From the NCBI GenBank assembly GCA_036346405.1, contig CM070559.1:41329889-41393888 (forward strand): DNA of 64,000 nt. Reading direction: 5' to 3'. Under the pieces are notes generated by a model. That model ran no database searches and was not told where the DNA came from. It saw only the letters and a list, made by a program, of their open reading frames with translations. The stretch comes from Phyllostachys edulis (lineage: Eukaryota; Streptophyta; Magnoliopsida; Poales; Poaceae). A program made the translations under genes and the position numbers. Each line of letters begins with the position of its first letter. The first letter of the stretch is position 1. This document shows, one piece after another, positions 1 through 10,470 of this stretch.

Positions 1-99
1 AATCTGAAGAAATTCTAATGGGTTTTGAGCCCCCATTGAACTTCTCTATGTTGGCTGGTCGGAAGCTGTTAGACCAACGAACAGCTTAGAGACTTGTCG

Positions 100-1848
100 T
101 GTTGGACCGAAAAGGCGACTAGAGGGGGGTGAATAGGAGCACGCTCACTTTTTCACAAAGATTAGATTCAACACCAATCTCACTCCAATAGCTATGAAGC
201 TATGAAGATCAATAAACCAGTACAGTGGAAGACTTATATTGAATCCAATTTACCCCAAAGCAAAAGACCAAAACACAAGGCTCAAACCCTACGGGCGGTC
301 GGACCACTGGGCAGTCCGACCGGCGTTGTTGGAGTGGTCTGACCGGACTTGATGATGAACAGCGCAAATCAGCCCGAAAACCAAAACTCAAATCGGTCTA
401 ACTTTTGATCTATAAGGCCAAGCTCCACAAAACTTGAGACACACCTTCTCTGAGATATTAGGAACCTATTCCAATTAAGGATCGCATAGATCCATGCCAA
501 AGTTTCTATCTTTTTCAGTTTGAACGAAGGGTGCTCCAAAAACGAGTCAAAATCGAAATATGATCTAAAAACTTGCTCGTGGGTGAATGATGATCAAGAT
601 GGTCCTAGATGGGTTTCCACATGTCACAGCAAGTTAGATCAAGGCAAGAAACCAAACAAAAACTCGTGAATCAAAGAAGGACTCAAAATCACCAAATAGA
701 GAGAAGAAAAGCAAATAGACTCATCTTGAGGAAACTTTCCTTGGATTGATTTTGATATGGTATTGGTTTACAGCCACTCCATCAAGGAGGACAAAGACTC
801 AATACATGAGCACAAAATCAAATCCAACTCTCTAGAACCCTAACCTCCAACTATCCTCTCCCTAAGCAAACTAGGGTTTCAAAACCAATGAAAGTGTTGA
901 AGAGGTGCAGCCAGCACCCTCCTCTATTTATAGTGGAGGCTTAGACCTTCTAGAAGATTGAACCCTAAGGGGCCCTCGTTAAGCCCACACACAAACGGGT
1001 CATACACGCACGAATTTTAAAGCGCCGTCTTTATCTCCTCTTGACCTAATCCACTTCACCTTGCGCCATCTTGCGCCGTGGGTTAGCGAAAGGTCACCAA
1101 GGCGGTATTTGGTAAAATTACCAAAATAACCCTTCTCGATCTTTTTGCAAAGACCGACTCCCATCTTCGTGAAGCACTTTCATACTTCGCCATGTGTAGG
1201 TTGATCCAACAGCTCTCATCATGTCAACAAGTCTCTCCCATCCGGCTCCCACCGAAACCACCATGGCAGTTGCACCGACCCCGCCAGTCAACCAACGCCG
1301 CCGCACCGAATCGCCTGTTCGGTCACCTTTGTCCCTTATGCGCCATGCTTGACTCCATTGACCGCACCCGGTATCCCCGATCGTTCTGGACCTCAGCTCT
1401 CCAAGCTTAGTCCCGTTCATCCTCGCCGTTGACCGTCATTGACCTCCAAGCACCCTGCACAACAATAGACAAAGAAATCGATTCCGGGAACAAGTTCTTT
1501 ACAACTTGACCCACGTTAGTCAAAACATGTATCATGCAACACATATGCACTAAAACCAATAAATTTGATCTAACCCAACAATCATCGCCACTTTTGGCTG
1601 ATGAACAATAGCAAAATCGGTCAGACCGCTATTCATTAGCCGGTCTAATTGCTGGCCGGTCTGACCGCTGTTTACAAGCCGGTCTGACCGCTGGCCGGTC
1701 TGACCGTGCACCCAACGTCGGTCTGACCACACTTCACCTGACAGCAAACCAAACTTTGACGAAAACGCGTGTTTCGACAAACCATTAACGACATTGCCAA
1801 TTGTAACATCATCCTAAGATCGTGCACATATCCCCATGATATCCATAA
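100..1848 (-). mobile_element. Sirevirus-like Copia 3' LTR
   Basis: On the plus strand this begins TGTTGGACCG and carries the GACTAGAGGGGGGTGAATAGG-type end seen on grass Sirevirus LTRs, so the LTR reads on the minus strand and ends in CA at base 100. It is similar over most of its length to 20,820-22,863, including the stretches rich in GGTCTGACCG, so this is a family and not unique DNA. The other end, near 1,848, is placed by where the two copies diverge (after CATGATATCCA) and by a purine-rich tract just inside. No second LTR of this copy is seen in the window. Confidence 0.75.
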
Positions 1849-3160
1849 TCTCCGTCTTGATGAACACATTGGCAATTTCCCACAAAAGCAAATTTTGAGG
1901 TTTGAAAAGTAAAAACTTGACGTTTTCGCACAAATACACAACTTGGTCCAAATGCAAGAGAAAGCAATGAAAATGACCAAGTTGGCTTCAGAATAGCATA
2001 GGCAAGTGAGATAAGGCAAAAAAAAACGAGAAAGCTTCATTTTCCATAAAAGAGTCAAAATCTCACTTAAGGTCCATATAAAAGAACAATTATTGAAATT
2101 GACCTTTGATCATTGTGAGGTTGCAAGAATTGCAATTCAAGTTCAGAAATGGCAATAAGATCATAAGAATGCAAATAAGAAACTCTCCCTCACTATGATC
2201 CTCAAATTTCAGAAAATCTCAAATTTTCTATTTTCTCCAAAAGGCTTCCCCTTTCAAACATTTTTAATACATCTTCTCCCCCTTTGACAATGGAGTCATC
2301 AAGAGATAACAAATGTAGAATTAAGGAAAAATCATAAGAAGGAGTATGCAAGAAATGCAATAGAGTGGCTTCATTTTTTTTTATATATTTTTAAATTTTG
2401 AGTACAAGAAGCTTTGGAGATTACCCAAAAGAATAAGCTAGCATTTCTAAGATTGCACAAGAGCATATCAAGCCGGAAGGTGCTAGCAAGATCATGTTAA
2501 GACATATATATCAAAGTTAAGCTCGAAGGCTCAATGTGAAGCAATGAATTTTATCAATTTAAGCAAAGCTTCAAATTTAGCAAGTTCATCAACATGGATC
2601 CTAAAATGATAATGGCCATGTCAAAATGTCAATATGAGATCAAAAAGCTAACAATGACCACATTAAGAGACAAACAGGTCCTGGATTGAATCATTTTGCT
2701 CAATTTTCTCAAACGCCCATTTTTCAACATTTTTCCATTTGCAATGAATATTGAAGTTGACTAATGGTCAAACTTAGTGAAGAAGTTCCTAGACTAGAAG
2801 CCATCCACAAACTCTTCCTAAGCTTCAACCAGAAGTTGATTAAAGGTATATCTTAGTGAAGAAGATCCTGGACTAGGAGCTATCCACAAACTCTTCCTAA
2901 GCTTCTACCAGGGCGACAAATCTTGAGGTTCATATCAGTTTTGACAAGCAGTCCCCATGAGATCGTCTGGATCATCAAACTATCTCCAAGTTCATGTCTA
3001 TGACATGCAGTCTCGTGAGAGTAGTTTGACACATTTTAAGCACAAGACAATATTGAAATTTGATTTTTCAATTTTCACAAGAGCAGTTTTAGCTTTTAGA
3101 AGAACAAGAAGCTCAAGTAATGATCAATTTTAGATTCAAGAGCTAATTTAGTGCAACGGA
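1849..3160 (-). mobile_element. 3' internal remnant of Sirevirus-like element
   Basis: AT-rich, without a long reading frame. On the minus strand 2285-2273 reads AAAGGGGGAGAAG, the repeated polypurine motif that Sireviruses carry ahead of the 3' LTR, and the reading just before it resembles the tail of their extra ORF. The right limit is uncertain; I place it where the AT-rich repeats give way to unrelated sequence near 3,160. Gag-pol is absent, so the copy is truncated. Confidence 0.55.
2773..2930. repeat. Tandem duplication, 79-bp period, two units
   Basis: A unit beginning CTTAGTGAAGAAG recurs at 2,773 and 2,852, with the shared phrase ATCCACAAACTCTTCC in each. The units differ at several bases. 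It lies in the non-coding 3' part of the Sirevirus-like remnant, where such repeats are common. Confidence 0.8.
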
Positions 3161-4424
3161 TCCGGATCCTGTGTGGAACATCTTTACATCAAGCATGTAT
3201 ATGACAGACCAAGTGCTCCACCAAGATGCAGTGGGCATCTGGTGATGGGAATAAAAGAGAAGCTGCCCAAACATTGCAGCAGAGATGCTGGTGCTAGGAT
3301 TCTACGATCATCTTGCAGGACGAATTGTATGATTGTATCAGACATCACATGAAGCAAATGTGCAGCATAAAGTGCCCGTCTTAGCAGTACTAATACTTAT
3401 CCTTTTCAGGTACACCTTTCTATTGTAGTTTCCAGTAGCAGATCTAGGATTTGATCACGCCTAGAGCTAAATTCTAATAGGATAACATCTTAAAACTAAC
3501 GTAAATTTCTACCCACACCAAGACATAAAAAAAAAGCCACAAATGTTTCATTGACATGAAACTTTAGCAAAAATGCTTCAAAATAAAATATAATAAGAAA
3601 AACATGATAAAACATAAATAATATAGCATCTTAGGACATAACAAACAATGTCTTGCTCCTCTTCATTTTGTGTCTCTAATTCCTAAATAAGAAGTGCACT
3701 TATTAACAGTATGCACTTATTAGTTATTAACACACAAGCACTTCAACTAGCCTCGGATTCTTGAAGAGTTTTGTTTATTAACAGTATGCACTTATTAACA
3801 TGGTGATCTCCATCGCCATGCATCCTGTTCGTCGTGTCTCCAAGTGGTTGACTCCTCCAAGCACTCCCACTAAGCCATTACTCCTAATAGCACTAGTAAT
3901 GAATCACAAGGAGTAAAGAAGCATCACAAGTCGACACGCATGCCGTTATACAAAAATTATACAACCTTTGGGCTGTAATAAGCACGACACACAGGTCATG
4001 AACATTACATACATACATGCATCTCATAAATGAACCATTATGGGTCATACTATTCACATCAATCCCTGCAAAAACAAGTTATGCACAGAATCCAATTCTA
4101 TCGGATGACAAGAGCACACACTACCTATAGTGCGCGGTACGAATACCCAGCACGGCGGTCCGATGGTGGAATTCCAACCGGTAGGAGTGATATGCAGTCT
4201 GGTCGTGAACAAGCGCAATTAATCAATTAGTCCTTATAGCTCATACCTCCTCGTAAACCCATCTACTACCACCGAGAAACCGATCGATCTTATCGACCAG
4301 GGTCTAGGTCGTTTCATCTATATGAACCAATCTAGGTTACCAGACCCGATCAGTAATAGATCCAATCTACTACTACTACATATCAAGTATATACGATCGA
4401 TCCAAATCAAAAACTACGCAGGAT
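3161..4424. other. Non-coding stretch, partly internal region of Copia element
   Basis: No credible gene. The right part (about 3,900-4,424) adjoins a primer-binding site and so is probably the 5' leader of the minus-strand Copia element whose LTR lies at 4,442-6,000. The left part (3,200-3,800) is unrecognised single-copy-looking sequence; the phrase ACAGTATGCACTTATTA repeats near 3,707 and 3,784. Confidence 0.4.
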
Positions 4425-4437
4425 GGCTCTGATACCA
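4425..4437 (-). other. Primer-binding site for initiator tRNA-Met
   Basis: The minus strand reads TGGTATCAGAGCC, the complement of the plant initiator tRNA-Met 3' end used by Copia elements. It lies four bases inside the LTR end, the expected position, and shows that the LTR to its right is the 5' LTR of a minus-strand element. Confidence 0.85.
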
Positions 4438-4441
4438 CTAT

Positions 4442-6000
4442 TGGGTCATGGGTAGGCTACGATAGCTACAAACAAAAATTTCTACCACGCAAACCAGCAA
4501 GCCATGCAAGTAGATGATCATAGATCGTTACCACCAGACGCGCAGAGCAGCGGAAGAAGGGTTGGAGCAGCCAAGTCCAACGAAGAGCACGTCGATGTAG
4601 TGGTCGTAATCGATCGTCCAGCATCCTCTCGAGTCGATCGTCTCCTCCAGCAACCTCTGTAGTTCCTTTTGAAGATCATGGATCGTCCTCAAGCGCAACA
4701 ATCATAATAGCGCCTCTACAGTATCCACACGTCCAGGGAAGGAACAACCATACGCCGGTGTGCTAGCACCAAGTCGCACGGAGAGCTCTCAGGAAGATGG
4801 TGGCTAGGGTTTCAGTGGTGATTCACGCATACCCCCAACAGCCTCAAGCATCTCCTTATATAGTGCTCATGATGGATCCTATCCGAACACGTTTACGAAT
4901 CGTATTCGTACTGGTTTGTTCCAACCCATTAAGTGTGTGACCCTGTAGGTTCATGCGTAATCGGTTGTGACTCGGAAACCCTTTCCGATCACTAGTCGTA
5001 GCGGCTCATAGCAGAACATAGCGATTCCCGAATACACACAAATTATATCGGACGAACCTTAATGCAATATGATCTATGATCAGGTCCTCATCACTTGCGA
5101 CCAGGTCCTATCTTTATACGACCAGTTCGTATGTGGTCACGACCAGTTCGTAACTCCTTACGACCAGGTTACGACCACTCTGTGATTACGTTCGACCAAT
5201 CTACGACCAGCTCGTATCTCTATATGACCAGTCTGTAACTGATCGAACCGAGTGACCTACTCGTGTATACTATCTTTGCCTCACGATGTCTGGTTGAACT
5301 CCAGGTGAGATGTTGTGTCATCCATGGACTATTCAATTCTTTCTCGATCGAGTGTCAGATAACTTTACGTGGTCGAACACTTCGACTACTAGTGGCATGG
5401 CCATGCACTTTCTTTATTCGATCTGTGAGGGCCCAGAGACATCTCTCTGTTATGTTAGGAGGGCAAATCCCATATCCGACCATCACATTCCTCTACATGT
5501 TTCATAGCATACCCAAAGCTATCTTTATAACTACCCGATTCACGAGTAGCGTTTGGCAACCCCTAAGAGTGCTATTACACATGTAGGTAACCATGCTGAT
5601 CTCAGGTCTAAGGATTATACATCATCATTTGCTTGAGACCAACTAACGACACATAGAATCATAACAATCTCAATAGTGTCTCAAGGTGGGTCTAATACAA
5701 CATCATGTTCTCTAACATGTGTCCATATTATTGGTTTGATATCTCCATATCTATGACTCGTGAAACATAGTCATCAACCAATACATATGCTAGTCTATTC
5801 ATATGTGTCCTCATATGTTTCCGACCAGGGAACGTTTAAGAATAATCATCGCAGAAATATAGAGTTTCACAATCAAGTCACATACTTGATAATAAATATT
5901 AACAATATTATTCTAGGAACAAGATAACACATTATCCAATGTCATGAATATAATGAAATATAATCATCTCTATGATTGCCTCTAGGGCATATTTCCAACA
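4442..6000 (-). mobile_element. Copia-type 5' LTR
   Basis: Read on the minus strand the LTR begins TGTTGGAAATATGCCCTAG, a start shared by abundant grass Copia LTRs, and ends CCCA next to the tRNA-Met primer site. It is about 1.56 kb. A related copy lies in the opposite orientation at 47,984-49,601. The rest of the element is missing except for a short leader to the left. Small reading frames inside (for example near 5,263-5,586) have no coding character. Confidence 0.8.
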
Positions 6001-7086
6001 CATCCCTCCTGGGAACCACAAAACAAAATGAAATTTTACACACGTTGTATAATGTCAATAAACCAAGGGTCCTCTAACCTTGAGCAATTGGCAATGTAAA
6101 TGTAGATAGTTTAGCATAACATGCCATGCATATCTTAGTTCAATGTTCAAATTCTAATGTACATAAAGTTGTTTAACAAATTGTTGAACACACAGACACA
6201 CAGTGAAATGGAAGACATCAAGAGAACAAAGATATAAATATAATTGCTCATGAAATAACTAAATTTTTTAAAGGCAAATTAATGAGAGTTGAGAAAATAT
6301 CATTGTGCGGCCTACCCTAAAGAGGAGGGCACGGCATGATGCGGGCGTGGAGGAGGGCGTGGCGCCAAGGCGGACGGAGGCCGGGCGGCTGGGCGCGGGT
6401 GGGGTGGAGACGGAGGCGAGGACGCAGCCGGGGTATGGAGGAGGTGCGGCGTTGGGTGGGGACGGAGGCCGCGGGCGCAACCGCTGCGCTGGGTGGGGAT
6501 GGAGGCTGTGGGCGTGGCGCCGGGCGGGGACGGAGGGCAAGCAGGCACGACACCGAGCGTGGAGGGAGGGCAGGAGGCTTTGGCCTTTGGGGTTGGGCCG
6601 GGGGCGTGGGCTGTGGGGATCGAGTGGGTTGTGGGCAGGCTAGCACCTGGGGCAGCGTGGATGGGAGGAATAGTGCTAGGCTGGGCCTCGAGCTAGATAC
6701 TGTCGATAAATTTGTTAGGTCTACGTTACAAAAAAAGTTCTAATGAATTTTTTGCTGAGCCTCAGGCTGTAGCCTATCATGACCGAGACCCAGATCCACC
6801 CCTGACATTTTCAGTAGATGGAACTGAAGAGCAGATGAAGCACGGCCAGTAGCAGAGTGGATGCTGAGAAGAATGATGGATTTGCTTTTGTGACATACAC
6901 AGAAACTCCCATGCCCATCTAAGCGATGAACCAGCTCGATCGCCATTTTTTACTCTTGAAATAGGGTGTTTTCACTCCTGCGTTTTGACCTAGCCCACAA
7001 AACCAACAACTGACATCTGAGTCTGTTCTAGCAGTCGTGGTCAAGAAGAGACTCATCTTCTTGCCAGCACAAATTCAGATCCGTCT
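6001..7086. other. Non-coding stretch with GC-rich block
   Basis: AT-rich flank to about 6,290, then a very GC-rich, purine-biased block at 6,300-6,690 rich in GGCGGGG-like words. That composition opens long frames on both strands, none with recognisable domains. The remainder to 7,086 is unrecognised. Confidence 0.5.
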
Positions 7087-7090
7087 TTGT

Positions 7091-7180
7091 ACATCGGTGC
7101 AGTAGGAATCAGGTCAGGTTGCCTCTCTGTAGCCCTACATCGGTGCAGTAGGAATCAGGTCAGGTTGCCTCTCTCTCTAG
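7091..7180. repeat. Tandem duplication, 46-bp period
   Basis: ACATCGGTGCAGTAGGAATC occurs at 7,091 and again at 7,137 and continues into the same downstream sequence. Near identity indicates a recent duplication. Confidence 0.9.
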
Positions 7181-7238
7181 CCCATATCACAGCTGCCCCA
7201 CAACCACAAAGAAGCATTTCGATGTTGCTGAAAATGTA

Positions 7239-7446
7239 CAGACATACAGTAAACAGTGTTCGACCAAATCGTCGCGCTGAAATATAATTTTGGAGAAGCT
7301 TACCACATCACCAACTGCATGCAGCGATTGGAGAATCCAAGACAGACATACAGTAAACAGTGTTCGACCAAATCGTCGCGCTGAAATATAATTTTGGAGA
7401 AGCTTACCACATCACCAACTGCATGCAGCGATTGGAGAATCCAAGA
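7239..7446. repeat. Tandem duplication, 104-bp period
   Basis: GACATACAGTAAACAGTG occurs at 7,241 and 7,345, and the 104-base units read the same throughout as far as I can compare by eye. No gene lies in them. Confidence 0.9.
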
Positions 7447-7644
7447 CCTCTGGACTCTGGCACATCCTAGAAGGCTTGCTCAGTTGCTTGCTGCCTAGAG
7501 CTAGCTTGGACTACAGGATGATAGCTACCTCCAACAATTTATGTTCTGTTGCATCAAAAGCTTTCTCAGGTTCTCTCCTGAGATTTTATCTATCTACGCC
7601 CACCGGCGCGCAGCGCTGCAATTTGATTCAGTTCTAGTCGTTCG

Positions 7645-7998
7645 TATTTTTTATTAATTAATCTTTTTTTAAATTTTATTTTAAAGTTAACCTTACTTGA
7701 ACTTTATTTTAAATTTTGACCCCTTTGGTCACGCCATCATCCGTGACGTGACAAAACAACACTGTCAAGCAGTAGAATAAGTCCACTAAATAGCATTTTT
7801 TGTCACGCCACTAGTGGTGGTATGACCAAAAACACTGTCACACCACCAAGAGCTTGCCAAGATACAGGCTGGCATGACAGTGTTGTTTTGTCACGTCACG
7901 AGTGGTAGTTTGACCAAAGGGATCAGAATTAGAAATAAAGTTCGCGGGAGGTTAACTTTGAAATAAAATTAAAAAAAGTTAATTAATAAAAAAAATTC
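7645..7998. mobile_element. Foldback MITE
   Basis: Left arm (from TATTTTTTATTAATTAAT) and right arm (to TTAATTAATAAAAAAAATTC) are imperfect inverted repeats of about 50 bp. The inversion continues inward: CACGTGACAAAACAACACTGTCA-like words left of centre reappear reversed as TGACAGTGTTGTTTTGTCAC on the right. The roughly 350-bp unit could therefore fold almost fully on itself. It has no coding capacity. Exact ends and target-site duplication are unclear because the flanks are AT-rich. Confidence 0.7.
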
Positions 7999-10470
7999 AT
8001 CGTTTGCATATCGCCGCCTCTGCATTTTATCGGAAGGAAGATGCCAATATGCTAAACACGACAATACCATTCACACATGGATTCTGCCAGATACTGTTCG
8101 TGTATCCTTGCGTCATCAGATCCGAAGCAACAAGCCTCACGTGATTCCGAGGAGTAGGATCGGTTCCGATCGAAATCCGAGCACAGTCAAAGCGAGAGAA
8201 AAAAGAAGATCGCAAAAAGCAGTCGGCCAAATCGATTTTTTTTTTCGCCGAATCCTGAGGAGCCGCACGACGCAAGAGGCTAGACACGCACGCCGCAGAG
8301 GAAGCCGTCCGAATAGCATACAGCAGCGTGGGCTTCGGGCTTCCTAATGGAGCCAGTGAGCCACACACAAATAGGAAAAGCAATTTTCGGCCCAAAGTGC
8401 TGCGTGCACATGACAAGCCTACCAGGAGATTTCATCTGCACTGCTGAAGTGTACCAAGTTTCTCACAAGCCTGTACTGCGCGCACCAAAGAATCATGAGG
8501 TTTCAGCAACCTCAACTCCGCGATTTCGACTTGCCTCGACTTGTTTCACGTCTCGTTTCCAACTTGACGCCAACCCGCGTCGTACTGAGTGCTGTCGCGC
8601 GCTCTACCCCGATGATTATTTCTTCGCCAGTTTCTCCAGCACCATCACCCGCGCCACTGGCGCCATACCCAGATGTCGTCCCACGCCATCTCCGTTGACG
8701 ATCTTCTGCCTCAATCGATCGTCGTTTTCCATCAAGAGATTGTAACATCAGCTCTGCATATTTTCATTGGAGGTGGAGTTTGTTGTAATTCATGCTATTG
8801 TGCCTATTATTGGAGGTAGTCATTAATCATTGGCGATTTCTTCAACAATTATTCGATGATCCGTCGTCTACTAGGGTCATTACGGTAAGATTTGCACACG
8901 TCGAGTGTAAGATGGAGTTGTGGGCTTTAAGCACAACACTGCTACAGAATTAACTTGAGCTTCATTTGATTGATGAGACTTTAAAAAAACAACAAAAAAA
9001 TGTCAGTAGTAGGGACAACTGAATTTGGTGTTTCGTTTACCGTTTGGATTTGTTGCAATTTGGATCGCTTTTAAGCTTGTCGTTGTGGAGGCTTTGGCAA
9101 CATTAATTCTCAGGAATTTGGTGACACCTTGATGGTAGCTAGCATGACACTCTCTGGAGTTTTGGTGTTTAAAAGTGAAGGTTTTGCTCTAATTTTAGTT
9201 CGCGATGAATGATTTACGTGCAAGGAAAAGTTTGTTTTTGCGTGAATGCTAAAATGTTTGTCCAGTTGTCATAGCTCGATATGAGGAGTCTACTGTAATT
9301 TCTACTCTATTGATGGCACATTGAGTTCCTTTCATCCAAACATTTTTACATGAGTAGTCTTGACCATATTATGGATTTCAGTTACCTTTGAAGTCGGCAG
9401 TTTGATGCGTGTGATGGCCATGTGTGCAAGTTGCTCTGCTAGCAAGCATTGTTTGCCAAATTTTTTGTTTCAAGTGGAGCATGTCAAATATCCATGAGAT
9501 GAGTTCTTCGTTATCTATCAAACACCACAGATAATGCTTTGGCTATGTCGTTTGATGATTGAGCATTTGTTTCAGGATGTCAGTTGCAGAGACTCAGGTT
9601 TTGCTGGGGTTATGAATTATTGAAGATCTATATTTGTTCTTTTGCTTTGTTGATAGCTGTGTGTTTGGAACTGCTAGTGGTTTACTCAATTTGGCTTCAT
9701 GAGAAGCGTTTGGAAAATATTGTTCTAGTCTACTCGCACAATTTGGCTTCATTAGAAGCGTTTGGATAAGCCTGTTCAAATCTTACTCGTTGAGATTAAT
9801 CATATGGACTTCTGAAGCACAAGGTCTATTGATGAAGATTTATTTGTGGGAGATTTGATATTTCAGCTACAGGAGCAAATCCGTCTCAAGGCAAAGGTTT
9901 GTTAAAGTATGATACAAATTTATCATCGTGTATGTGCCGGAAGTGGTACACACACCGCCCGGCACCAGTCGTGGTGTTAAGTGGCGCAACCGACTATGAC
10001 TTGGTTTCCTTCTCCGTTAGTGACTCTTATTCTCTAGCCTATATATGTATCCATGTAGTCGCACGGTTAGATACGTTAAAGTTCTATTTATTTGTACTTT
10101 ATGTCTAAATAGTGAATTTTGTATTTGTGCGTCTGTAATTTTTTTCATGAGGGTTTTTCACATAAAATTCGTATCACCCGTCTAACGAAGCCATTCCTGA
10201 TGTTTACACGCGTCTTTTCACGTATAGAATAGCTAGATAGTGGGAAGAATAATGGGCAATTCTGCGCACGTTGCGCGTATCTACAGAGCTAATAATGGTG
10301 CTGCTGCTGGTAGTGGGGCGCGGGCCACGGTTTGTCTTCCTCGCGCGCGCGCTCGGCACCTCGCTACAAGTAGGGCACCTCGCTGCGTTGCCATTCATGC
10401 ACCGCTCGCTTGCATTGCCTCCAAGGCTCTCCAACCTCTCCTGATCTCCTCTCTCATTGCGACAGCCTCC
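7999..10470. other. Upstream intergenic region of HAK gene
   Basis: No gene can be supported. 8,500-8,750 is moderately GC-rich with a short open frame on each strand and no domain; it could be an old exon or untranslated exon. At 9,692-9,768 the phrase AATTTGGCTTCAT(G/T)AGAAGCGTTTGGA appears twice, 49 bases apart. Just before the HAK start (10,425-10,460) the plus strand is CT-rich, like the pyrimidine patches of grass promoters and 5' leaders. No clear TATA box was found. Confidence 0.4.

Noticed and set aside
6305..6743. Overlapping long open frames on both strands in the GC-rich block
   Set aside because: They exist because stop codons are rare at this composition; the translations are low-complexity Gly/Arg or Pro/Ser with no domain or splice context.
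8027..8748. Open frames of 129-132 codons upstream of the HAK gene
   Set aside because: No domain, no codon-use signal I can see, and openness on both strands; kept only as possible old exon sequence.
9899..10108. Possible small gene near 9.9 kb
   Set aside because: A 69-codon frame without any motif or leader features; no support.
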